A program made the translations under genes and the position numbers. A DNA stretch of 22,389 bases from an uncultured Prevotellaceae bacterium (lineage in GTDB: Bacteria > Bacteroidota > Bacteroidia > Bacteroidales > Bacteroidaceae), in NCBI GenBank assembly GCA_902771155.1, contig CACXVS010000044.1:1-22389 (forward strand), read 5' to 3'. Positions 14,452 through 21,073 of this stretch are shown here, piece after piece (position 1 is the first letter of the stretch; every line of letters begins with the position of its first letter). The notes under the pieces are model-generated. The model had not been told where the DNA came from, searched no databases, and saw nothing but the letters and a program-made list of their open reading frames with translations.

Positions 14452-15816
14452 ATGAATATAAGAACATTCAGCATAGGTGGTATCCACCCTAGAGAGAATA
14501 AACTGACACACGAAGCCAAGACGCAGGTGGCTGCATTGCCAAAGCAGGCCATCTTCCCCCTGAGTCAGCATATCGGAGCCCCCGCCAAACCCGTTGTCGC
14601 TAAGGGTGATAAGGTAAAGGTTGGTACGCTGATAGCCGAAGCAGGCGGTTTCGTTTCTGCGCCTATCTTCTCATCCGTGAGTGGAACGGTATTTAAGATA
14701 GATACGGTCATCGATGCCACCGGCTATCGCAAGCCTGCCATTATCATCAATGTGGAAGGTGATAAGTGGGAAGAGAAGATTGACCGTTCCGAGAAGTTGG
14801 AAGATGTGAAAGACCACCCCGAACTTACGCCAGAGGAGATTGTCAATCGAATCAAGAACGCCGGTGTGGTAGGTATGGGTGGCGCTTGTTTCCCCACCTT
14901 CATCAAACTGACCCCTCCGCCAACGGCAAAGGCAGAGTGTGTTATCATCAATGCCGTTGAGTGTGAACCCTATATCACAGCCGACTATCGTCTGATGATG
15001 GAGCACGCTGACGAAATACTGGTAGGATTGGAACTCTTGATGATGGCAGCCAAAGTGACGAAGGGGTATATTGGCATTGAAACCAATAAACCAGCAGCCA
15101 TCGAACTGTTGACAGATAAATGCGCCAAGAAGTTTGCCGGTTCGCAGTATCAAGTAGAGGTTGTGCCCCTGAAACAGCGTTATCCACAGGGAGGTGAGAA
15201 GCAGTTGGTTGATGCCGTGATCCAGCGCCAGGTGCCTGCGCCCCCGGCTATCCCTGTCAATGTGGGAGCTATCGTACAGAACGTAGGTACGGCCTTTGCC
15301 GTATATCAGGCTGTGATGAAGAACAAGCCCCTCTTTGAACGCTATACCACCGTGACTGGCAAGCGTCTGGCTAATCCGGGTAACTTCCTGGTGCGTATGG
15401 GAACGCCTATGAAGGATCTGATAGATGCCTGTGGAGGTATGCCCGAGGGTGATAACAAACTGCTGGCAGGTGGCCCAATGATGGGTAAGGCACTGACTTC
15501 GACCGAAGTGCCTATCTGTAAGGGAACAAACTCGGTAACCATTCTCTCCGACGAGGAAGCGCGCAGAAAAGAGGCTCAGCCTTGTATCCGTTGTGCCAAG
15601 TGCGTTGGTGTCTGTCCGATGGGACTGGAACCCTATCTCTTGGCCAAACTCTCAGAGGTTCAGAATTGGGAGCGTGCCGAGCATGAGGACATCGTCAGTT
15701 GTATCGAGTGCGGCTCGTGCCAGTACACTTGTCCTGCCCATCGTCCGCTGCTCGATAACATCCGTCAGGGCAAGAGTACTGTGATGGGCATCATCCGGGC
15801 CCGCGCAGCTAAATGA
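14452..15816 (+). CDS. rnfC: RNF complex subunit RnfC, NADH/FMN and Fe-S protein
   Basis: 454 residues. The protein has an N-terminal barrel-sandwich domain (HPRENKLTHEAKT, and GTLIAEAGGFVSAPIFSSVS), the flavin/NAD-binding fold with GMGGACFPTFIK near 141-152, and the VECEPYITADYRLM segment. Two [4Fe-4S] clusters near the C-terminus are ligated by Cys378, 381, 384, 388 and Cys417, 420, 423, 427, with the usual crossed arrangement implied by the family. RnfC is the peripheral subunit that exchanges electrons with NAD+/NADH. It lacks the long Ala/Lys-rich C-terminal tail seen in gammaproteobacterial RsxC. The gap to rnfD (39 nt) is filled by a short A-rich repeat. Confidence 0.97.
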   Translation: MNIRTFSIGGIHPRENKLTHEAKTQVAALPKQAIFPLSQHIGAPAKPVVAKGDKVKVGTLIAEAGGFVSAPIFSSVSGTVFKIDTVIDATGYRKPAIIINVEGDKWEEKIDRSEKLEDVKDHPELTPEEIVNRIKNAGVVGMGGACFPTFIKLTPPPTAKAECVIINAVECEPYITADYRLMMEHADEILVGLELLMMAAKVTKGYIGIETNKPAAIELLTDKCAKKFAGSQYQVEVVPLKQRYPQGGEKQLVDAVIQRQVPAPPAIPVNVGAIVQNVGTAFAVYQAVMKNKPLFERYTTVTGKRLANPGNFLVRMGTPMKDLIDACGGMPEGDNKLLAGGPMMGKALTSTEVPICKGTNSVTILSDEEARRKEAQPCIRCAKCVGVCPMGLEPYLLAKLSEVQNWERAEHEDIVSCIECGSCQYTCPAHRPLLDNIRQGKSTVMGIIRARAAK

Positions 15817-15817
15817 T

Positions 15818-15846
15818 AAAGGTAAAAAAGTAAAAAGGTAAAAAAG
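15818..15846 (+). repeat. AGGTAAAAAAG-type tandem repeat between rnfC and rnfD
   Basis: Three imperfect units of (A)GGTAAAAAAG/GTAAAAA fill most of the 39-nt rnfC-rnfD gap. Sixteen nt of it (15820-15835) occur in inverted orientation at 5723-5738, before the walJ-like gene. Confidence 0.75.
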
Positions 15847-15855
15847 AAATATACA

Positions 15856-16848
15856 ATGGGAAAATTAATTGTATCATTATCGCCACACGCCCATAGCCGA
15901 GACTCGGTAGAACGCAATATGTATGGTGTCATCATAGCCTTGATGCCGGCACTGTTTGCTTCGTTCTTCTTCTTTGGCCTGGGTTCTGTTGTTGTGACGA
16001 CGACCAGCGTAGCAGCCTGCTGTTTTTTTGAGTGGGCAATCTGCAAATATATCCTGAAGAAGAAAGAGAACACCTTGTTAGATGGATCGGCAGTCATTAC
16101 TGGTCTGCTTTTGGCTTTCAACTTGCCTTCCAATCTCCCTATCTGGATTATCCTCATTGGTGCGCTCTTTGCTATCGGGGTGGCTAAGATGACGTTTGGA
16201 GGTCTGGGCAACAACATCTTCAACCCTGCGTTGGTGGGTCGTGCTGCCTTGCTGGTAGCTTTTCCTGCACAGATGACCACTTGGCCAAAGATAGGGCAGT
16301 GGGATACATATCTTGATGCCGAGACTGGCGCCACACCGCTGTCCATCATCAATTGGGCCATCAGGAGCGGCGATCCTTCTGTGCTCGACAAGTTGCCTTC
16401 TTCATTCGAACTTCTACTGGGTTCAAGTTCTGGCGGTGCCGGTGCGATGGGTGAGATCTGTGCGTTAGCCCTCTTGATGGGCTTTGCCTTTATGCTTTGG
16501 AACAGAATCATTACGTGGCACATCCCTGTTTCGATTCTCTCAACAGCCTTTATTTTCTCAGGGCTGCTGCATCTGGGCAATCCTGTCTATCCCGATCCGT
16601 TCTCGGTGCTTCTTACCGGAGGTATGATGCTGGGAGCCATCTTTATGGCAACGGATTACGTCACCAGTCCTATGACCCCTAAGGGACAGATCATCTATGG
16701 TGTAGCCATCGGCTTCCTCACCATCCTGATTCGTAACTGGGGCTCTTATCCAGAGGGTATGTCGTTCGCTATTCTTATCATGAATGCGTTTACACCTCTT
16801 ATTAATAATTATGTGAAACCAAAACGATTCGGGGAGGTAGCCAAATGA
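15856..16848 (+). CDS. rnfD: RNF complex subunit RnfD, FMN-bearing membrane protein
   Basis: 330 residues with about nine membrane helices. MGKLIVSLSPHAHSRDSVERNMYGVIIALMPAL is the conserved opening, and FGGLGNNIFNPALVGRA and FMATDYVTSPMTPKG are family signatures. The covalent FMN site is seen at Thr160 in ETGATPLS (the S/T-G-A-T motif modified by ApbE). RnfD forms part of the ion channel through the membrane. Its stop overlaps the ATG of rnfG by 4 nt, and the rnfG ribosome binding site lies inside its last codons. Confidence 0.97.
   Translation: MGKLIVSLSPHAHSRDSVERNMYGVIIALMPALFASFFFFGLGSVVVTTTSVAACCFFEWAICKYILKKKENTLLDGSAVITGLLLAFNLPSNLPIWIILIGALFAIGVAKMTFGGLGNNIFNPALVGRAALLVAFPAQMTTWPKIGQWDTYLDAETGATPLSIINWAIRSGDPSVLDKLPSSFELLLGSSSGGAGAMGEICALALLMGFAFMLWNRIITWHIPVSILSTAFIFSGLLHLGNPVYPDPFSVLLTGGMMLGAIFMATDYVTSPMTPKGQIIYGVAIGFLTILIRNWGSYPEGMSFAILIMNAFTPLINNYVKPKRFGEVAK
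16833..16838 (+). promoter_or_regulatory. Shine-Dalgarno sequence of rnfG inside rnfD
   Basis: GGAGGT lies 6 nt before the rnfG ATG (16845), within the last codons of rnfD. Together with the rnfC site it is a notable concentration of ribosome binding sites in an otherwise SD-poor window. Confidence 0.7.
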
Positions 16849-17465
16849 AAAAGTTAGAATCATCTTTAACGAATATGGTGGTGGTGCTTACTTCGGTAGC
16901 CGTCATCATGGGTGGCATCCTCGCCTTTGTGAACCACCTTACCGAGGGGCCTATCGCAGAGCAGAAGACTAAGGCCTTGTCGGATGGCATCAAGACTGTG
17001 ATGTGTGTCGATAACCTGAAGGTGGCCAAGACCGATACCGTTAAGCAGAGCGATGCCAGTGGTAAGGAACTCACGTATGTGATCTACCAGATTCAGGATG
17101 TCCAGAACAAAGACCTCGGTGCCGCCGTTGAATCTACAAGCGGAGGGTTTGGCGGCGATCTGAAGGTGCTGGTAGGTTTTGATCCTGAAGGAAAGATTCT
17201 GGGTTACACCTTGCTTGAGCACGCTGAGACACCAGGACTGGGAGCCAAAGCCGACAAGTGGTTCCAGAAGGGTGAAAAGGGCGACATCATCGGCAAGGAT
17301 CCCAAGGAACCGCTCACTGTATCGAAAGATGGCGGGCAGGTGGACGCCATCACGGCCTCTACCATTACCAGCCGTGCTTTCCTGCTCGCAGTCAACAATG
17401 CCTATAACGCTTACAAAAGCACTCCTGCCACTGATACAAATACAGGAGCCACCAAGCAATATTAG
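16845..17465 (+). CDS. rnfG: RNF complex subunit RnfG, covalent flavoprotein
   Basis: 206 residues. One N-terminal membrane helix (about 8-30) is followed by a periplasmic FMN-binding domain, with GGFGGDLKVLVGFDPEGKILG and TLLEHAETPGLGAKADKW typical of RnfG/NqrC. The flavinylation site is at Thr173 in the segment DAITASTITS; the usual consensus is D-x-x-(S/T)-G-A-(S/T), so Gly-Ala is replaced by Ala-Ser here. The Thr acceptor itself is kept. The gene ends directly before a structured repeat element; rnfE begins 127 nt later, the largest gap in the operon. Confidence 0.95.
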   Translation: MKKLESSLTNMVVVLTSVAVIMGGILAFVNHLTEGPIAEQKTKALSDGIKTVMCVDNLKVAKTDTVKQSDASGKELTYVIYQIQDVQNKDLGAAVESTSGGFGGDLKVLVGFDPEGKILGYTLLEHAETPGLGAKADKWFQKGEKGDIIGKDPKEPLTVSKDGGQVDAITASTITSRAFLLAVNNAYNAYKSTPATDTNTGATKQY

Positions 17466-17592
17466 GATTGAAGAATTGAAGGCTGCGATTAAGCGAGAGC
17501 AGAGTCAAGCTTGCTTGAGCTATGCCGAGCGTGAGCAGGCTCGATGTGAAACATCAAGAATTGTAAAATTGAAGAGTTATAGAATTGAAGAT
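17466..17592 (+). repeat. Structured intercistronic element between rnfG and rnfE
   Basis: The gap is flanked by AATTGAAG-type units at 17467-17480 and 17567-17590. Its core can form three successive hairpins: TCAAGC-TT-GCTTGA (17505-17518), CGAGC-N8-GCTCG (17526-17543) and GATGT-GAA-ACATC (17543-17555, sharing one base with the second). It stays open in the rnfE reading frame, but the composition is unlike either gene, and rnfE has a good ATG at 17593. This looks like an inserted dispersed repeat (REP or MITE-like). I recall similar sequences between Prevotella genes but cannot check. Confidence 0.65.
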
Positions 17593-18180
17593 ATGAACGC
17601 AATACAGATTATAAAGAACGGCATTGTAAAGGAGAACCCCACGTTCGTCCTGATGCTGGGTATGTGTCCCACGCTGGCCACTACCACCTCTGCCTTGAAC
17701 GGTATGTCGATGGGCCTTGCCACGATGGCGGTACTTATCTGCACCAATTTCGTGATCAGTTGTCTGAAATCGGTCACCCCCGATAAGGTACGCATTCCTG
17801 TGTTTATCGTTGTGATAGCGGCCTTTGTCACCATACTGCAATTGGTGATCAAGGCTTTCCTGCCAGATATCGATGCAGCCCTCGGACTGTTTATCCCGCT
17901 GATTGTCGTAAACTGTGTGATCCTCGGACGTGCTGAGGGATTTGCCTCCAAGCAGTCGCCCATAGCCTCTCTCTTCGACGGAATCGGCATTGGGTTGGGA
18001 TTTACCCTCGGACTTACATTTCTCGGTATCTGTCGTGAGTTGTTGGGCGCTGGTTCCATCTTCGGACTCACGCTCATCCCTGAGACCTACAACATCCTGC
18101 TCTTCGTACTGCCTCCGGGTGCATTCATCACCCTTGGCTTCCTGATTGCAATCGTTAATAAATTGAAGATTGAAAATTGA
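17593..18180 (+). CDS. rnfE: RNF complex subunit RnfE
   Basis: 195 residues, six membrane helices. The start MNAIQIIKNGIVKENPTFVL is the conserved RnfE N-terminus, so the ATG at 17593 is chosen and the long open frame before it is ignored. Cys25 (GMCPTLA) and Cys108 (VNCVILGRAEGFA) are the residues that, with RnfA, hold a [2Fe-2S] cluster in the membrane in solved RNF and NQR structures. The final residues KLKIEN and the stop are made of AATTGAA repeat units (18161-18180), so the repeat has replaced or extended the natural C-terminus. Confidence 0.96.
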   Translation: MNAIQIIKNGIVKENPTFVLMLGMCPTLATTTSALNGMSMGLATMAVLICTNFVISCLKSVTPDKVRIPVFIVVIAAFVTILQLVIKAFLPDIDAALGLFIPLIVVNCVILGRAEGFASKQSPIASLFDGIGIGLGFTLGLTFLGICRELLGAGSIFGLTLIPETYNILLFVLPPGAFITLGFLIAIVNKLKIEN

Positions 18181-18190
18181 AAATTGAAAT
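18161..18190 (+). repeat. AATTGAA tandem repeat spanning the rnfE stop codon
   Basis: About four units of AATTGAAA/G run through the last codons and TGA of rnfE (18178-18180) into the gap. Twenty nt (18169-18188) are identical to 7566-7585 before metH. Confidence 0.85.
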
Positions 18191-18195
18191 AATAA

Positions 18196-18225
18196 CGCTT
18201 AATGCTTAAAGCTTACCGCTTAAAG
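18196..18225 (+). repeat. GCTTAA-type repeat between rnfE and rnfA
   Basis: Three exact GCTTAA units (18197-18202, 18204-18209, 18218-18223) and a variant GCTTAC sit in the 55-nt gap directly behind the AATTGAA repeat, ahead of the rnfA ATG at 18236. Confidence 0.7.
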
Positions 18226-18235
18226 AATAAAAGTT

Positions 18236-18838
18236 ATGGAATACTTACTGATATTTATTAGCGCCATCTTTGTGAACAACATCGTGTTGTCACAGTTTCT
18301 GGGCATCTGTCCGTTCCTGGGTGTATCTAAGAAGATTGATACCTCGCTGGGTATGTCGGCAGCCGTTGCCTTTGTACTAACACTGGCCACTATCGTCACC
18401 TGGCTGGTTCAGAAATATGTGCTCGACGCCTTTGGCTTGCAGTATTTGCAGACGATTGCCTTTATCCTGGTGATTGCCTCACTGGTGCAGTTGGTAGAGA
18501 TCGTACTCAAGAAGGTTTCGCCAGCCCTCTATCAGGCCTTAGGCATCTTCCTCCCGCTTATCACCACCAACTGTGCTGTGCTGGGTGTGGCTATCCTGGT
18601 CATTCAGAAAGACTTTAATCTGCTGCAGAGTGTGGTCTATGCCTTCTCTACGGCCATTGGCTTCGGTTTGGCTCTGACTGTCTTTGCTGGTATGCGCGAG
18701 CAACTGGAGCTGGTGAAGATTCCGAAGGGTATGCAGGGGATGGCCATCGTGATGCTCTCTGCTGGGCTGCTCAGTCTGGCCTTCATGGGATTCTCGGGAG
18801 TTGACGGCGGTCTGAAAGTGCTCTTCGGATTAGACTGA
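18236..18838 (+). CDS. rnfA: RNF complex subunit RnfA
   Basis: 200 residues, six membrane helices, homologous and inverted in topology to RnfE. MEYLLIFISAIFVNNIVLSQ is the conserved start. Cys25 (LGICPFLG) and Cys113 (TTNCAVLG) are the partner ligands of the RnfA/RnfE iron-sulfur site. The last gene of the operon; gene order is rseC-like-B-C-D-G-E-A, the arrangement seen in Bacteroidales. No clear intrinsic terminator follows, and galE has its own promoter within the next 55 nt. Confidence 0.97.
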   Translation: MEYLLIFISAIFVNNIVLSQFLGICPFLGVSKKIDTSLGMSAAVAFVLTLATIVTWLVQKYVLDAFGLQYLQTIAFILVIASLVQLVEIVLKKVSPALYQALGIFLPLITTNCAVLGVAILVIQKDFNLLQSVVYAFSTAIGFGLALTVFAGMREQLELVKIPKGMQGMAIVMLSAGLLSLAFMGFSGVDGGLKVLFGLD

Positions 18839-18860
18839 TATGAAGAAAAGTCGAAGAAAG

Positions 18861-18892
18861 TTTGATAGTTTACAAAATATTGTTTACTTTTG
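18861..18892 (+). promoter_or_regulatory. Consensus promoter of galE
   Basis: TTTG (18861-18864), 20 nt, TACTTTTG (18885-18892). Both boxes match the Bacteroidetes consensus. The leader to the ATG is about 30 nt and AT-rich, as usual in this phylum. Confidence 0.88.
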
Positions 18893-18924
18893 TCGCGGAA
18901 TAATTAAACATTAATATAGTTGAA

Positions 18925-19965
18925 ATGAAACAGACAATCTTGGTAACTGGCGGTACAGGCTTTATCGGAAGCCATACCACCGTGGAATTGCAGGAAGCAG
19001 GTTATGAAGTGGTGATTATTGATAATCTCTCTAACTCAAATGTAAACGTACTCGACGGTATCGAGAAGATTACGGGCATCCGTCCCGCATTTGAGAAGGT
19101 GGACTGCTGCGACTTCGAGGCTTTGGAGGGCGTGTTTAAGAAGTATCCGAAGATAGAGGGTATCATCCATTTTGCCGCATCGAAGGCTGTGGGAGAGAGT
19201 GTAGAGAAGCCTTTGATGTATTACCGCAACAACCTGATGTCGCTCATCAATCTGCTTGAGCTGATGCCCAAGTATGATGTCAAGGGTATCATCTTCTCTT
19301 CGAGCTGCACTGTCTATGGTCAGCCCTCGCAGGAGAACCTGCCCGTCACTGAGAATGCACCCATCCAGAAGGCTATGTCACCTTATGGCAATACCAAGCA
19401 GATCAACGAGGAGATCATTCAGGACTACATCCACTCGGGTGCGCCCATCAAGAGTGTCATCCTGAGATATTTCAATCCCATTGGTGCCCATCCCACAGCA
19501 TTCATTGGCGAACTGCCTAACGGAGTGCCCATGAACCTGATTCCGTTTGTCACCCAGACGGCCATCGGCATCCGTCAGCAACTGAAGATTTTCGGCAACG
19601 ACTATAACACCCCCGACAAGACCTGTATCCGCGACTATATCTATGTGGTTGATCTGGCAAAGGCTCACGTTAAGGCTATGGAGCGTGTGTTAGACAATCC
19701 GGAGACTGATGCCGTCGAGGTCTTCAACATCGGTACGGGCAAGGGCCTCTCAACGCTCGAGGTTGTCGAGGGCTTCGAGAAGGCTACGGGCGTAAAGGTG
19801 AACTGGGCTTATGCACCCCGTCGCGAGGGCGACATTGAGCAGGTTTGGGGTAATGTAGATAAGGCCAACAAGGTGCTTGGCTGGAAGGCCGAGACGCCTA
19901 CCGAAGAAGTATTGAAGAGCGCTTGGAAGTGGCAGCAGAAGCTGCGCGAAGACGGCGTTCAGTAA
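18925..19965 (+). CDS. galE: UDP-glucose 4-epimerase
   Basis: 346 residues, the normal length. It interconverts UDP-glucose and UDP-galactose using bound NAD+. The Rossmann motif TGGTGFIGSH is at residues 8-17, with DNLSNS at 33-38 for NAD/ribose binding and HFAASKAVGES at 82-92. The catalytic Tyr154 and Lys158 (YGNTK), and the Ser/Thr in SSSCTVYG (125-132), are present. LRYFNPIGAHP and the C-terminal RREGDIEQVWG segment are typical of GalE rather than other epimerases. It has its own promoter and terminator, so it is a single-gene unit supplying UDP-galactose for polysaccharide and glycan synthesis. Confidence 0.97.
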   Translation: MKQTILVTGGTGFIGSHTTVELQEAGYEVVIIDNLSNSNVNVLDGIEKITGIRPAFEKVDCCDFEALEGVFKKYPKIEGIIHFAASKAVGESVEKPLMYYRNNLMSLINLLELMPKYDVKGIIFSSSCTVYGQPSQENLPVTENAPIQKAMSPYGNTKQINEEIIQDYIHSGAPIKSVILRYFNPIGAHPTAFIGELPNGVPMNLIPFVTQTAIGIRQQLKIFGNDYNTPDKTCIRDYIYVVDLAKAHVKAMERVLDNPETDAVEVFNIGTGKGLSTLEVVEGFEKATGVKVNWAYAPRREGDIEQVWGNVDKANKVLGWKAETPTEEVLKSAWKWQQKLREDGVQ

Positions 19966-19979
19966 AAACGACCCTATAG

Positions 19980-20004
19980 CGGTTCGTTGAACCGTGTTTT
20001 TGTG
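19980..20004 (+). terminator. Intrinsic terminator of galE
   Basis: CGGTTC (19980-19985) pairs with GAACCG (19989-19994) around GTT, followed by TGTTTTTGTGTTTG. It begins 14 nt after the galE stop. Confidence 0.75.
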
Positions 20005-20015
20005 TTTGTGTTGTT

Positions 20016-20045
20016 ATGGGCCCTCGATGCGAATCGCGGGCCCAT
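20016..20045. terminator. Long hairpin with a GCGA loop between convergent genes
   Basis: ATGGGCCC (20016-20023) pairs with GGGCCCAT (20038-20045); after one T-C mismatch, CGAT (20025-20028) pairs with ATCG (20033-20036), closing a GCGA loop of the GNRA type. No T-run follows on either strand. It lies between galE and the convergent YARHG gene and probably serves as a second, bidirectional stop or 3'-end protector. Confidence 0.55.
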
Positions 20046-20073
20046 TCTCAATTCAAACACACCAGCCTTTAAG

Positions 20074-21069
20074 TTACATCGGGTCTTCCTCGATGGGGTG
20101 GCGCTGGTTGTCGGGCATACGCTCCTCAGCCTGGATAAGCGCCATCGTCATCTGCTCGTAGAACGAGAGGCGGATATTGTCGTTCGACTCCCCGGGTTGA
20201 TACCAAGCCTGGTTCGTGAAATACTCCACGAGATCCTTTGCCGAGAACCTGTATCCGTGACGTGCCAGAATCTCGTTGCGCATCAGCCGTAGCGACGACT
20301 TGCGATAGTGGCCCAGCGTCTGGCGGTTCAGCATGGCGTCCGAGGCCAGCTGCCAGCGCCCCTTCTGGTCATCACAATGATACAGCGACAGTTTGCGCCC
20401 CTTCTTGTGGAACATGCCGTAATCATCTTTCTCGCATTCATAGAGGTTCAATCCTGTTACCGTCGGGATTGCCATCCAACTGCCCGATATCTCTGAGCCC
20501 GGTTCCACCGTGATCACATTAAGAGCCTGGTCGTTTAGGGCCTCAACGTCGTAGTTCAACCTCATGCCTTTATATGTCAAGTCGAGTTGATTGAAGGTCA
20601 GCCGTTCGCGTGTATCAGGATCTCCCTCTGTGCCAGGTCGCTGTCCGATGGCGTACTTGCCGCAGCACTCGGGAATGACGTCCCATCGAGAGTTGTGGAG
20701 TGGGGAGTCCTCCGTGCAATACATCGCATTCTCTATCCTGTCTTTCTCGTCGTAGAATATCAACACCTTCAAGCCTTCATAATTCTTCAGCACCACCTTC
20801 GAGCCTTTTGCCACAATCTTCGGATCGTCGCCAAGTTCCACAGGCGCACCTGCATAAATAAACTCCGTGTCACCATTAGGCACCAGCGCAAAAGCCGTCT
20901 GCTCCCCCTCGTGCACCGACGTCATCTGGATGAGAGCCGGTTTCACAAGCGCCTCATACTGTCCCCAGCCGATATTCCACTGCGAACCGTTACTTACCTT
21001 CTGTCCCTGTGCCAGAGCTGCCATTGCGGTCAGCAACACACTAATAGATACTAAAACCACTTTTTTCAT
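20074..21069 (-). CDS. Secreted YARHG-domain protein
   Basis: 331 residues from ATG 21067-21069 (MKKVVLVSISVLLTAMAALAQ, a signal peptide cut after about residue 20). An in-frame upstream extension overlaps the peptidase gene in another frame and is not used. The C-terminal YARHG domain is clear at residues 263-293: MRNEILARHGYRF, then a Phe and the QAWYQPG end. YARHG is an extracellular domain of unknown function, often found beside peptidases or kinases. The middle (residues 30-250) is mostly beta-strand and unrecognised. It starts 4 nt behind the C1 peptidase gene, so the two are one operon and both products are exported. Confidence 0.85.
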   Translation of the reverse strand: MKKVVLVSISVLLTAMAALAQGQKVSNGSQWNIGWGQYEALVKPALIQMTSVHEGEQTAFALVPNGDTEFIYAGAPVELGDDPKIVAKGSKVVLKNYEGLKVLIFYDEKDRIENAMYCTEDSPLHNSRWDVIPECCGKYAIGQRPGTEGDPDTRERLTFNQLDLTYKGMRLNYDVEALNDQALNVITVEPGSEISGSWMAIPTVTGLNLYECEKDDYGMFHKKGRKLSLYHCDDQKGRWQLASDAMLNRQTLGHYRKSSLRLMRNEILARHGYRFSAKDLVEYFTNQAWYQPGESNDNIRLSFYEQMTMALIQAEERMPDNQRHPIEEDPM

Positions 21070-21073
21070 AATC

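Noticed and set aside
17179..17592. N-terminal extension of rnfE into rnfG and the gap
   Set aside because: RnfE family members begin at MNAIQ (17593). The extension runs through rnfG in another frame and through a repeat.
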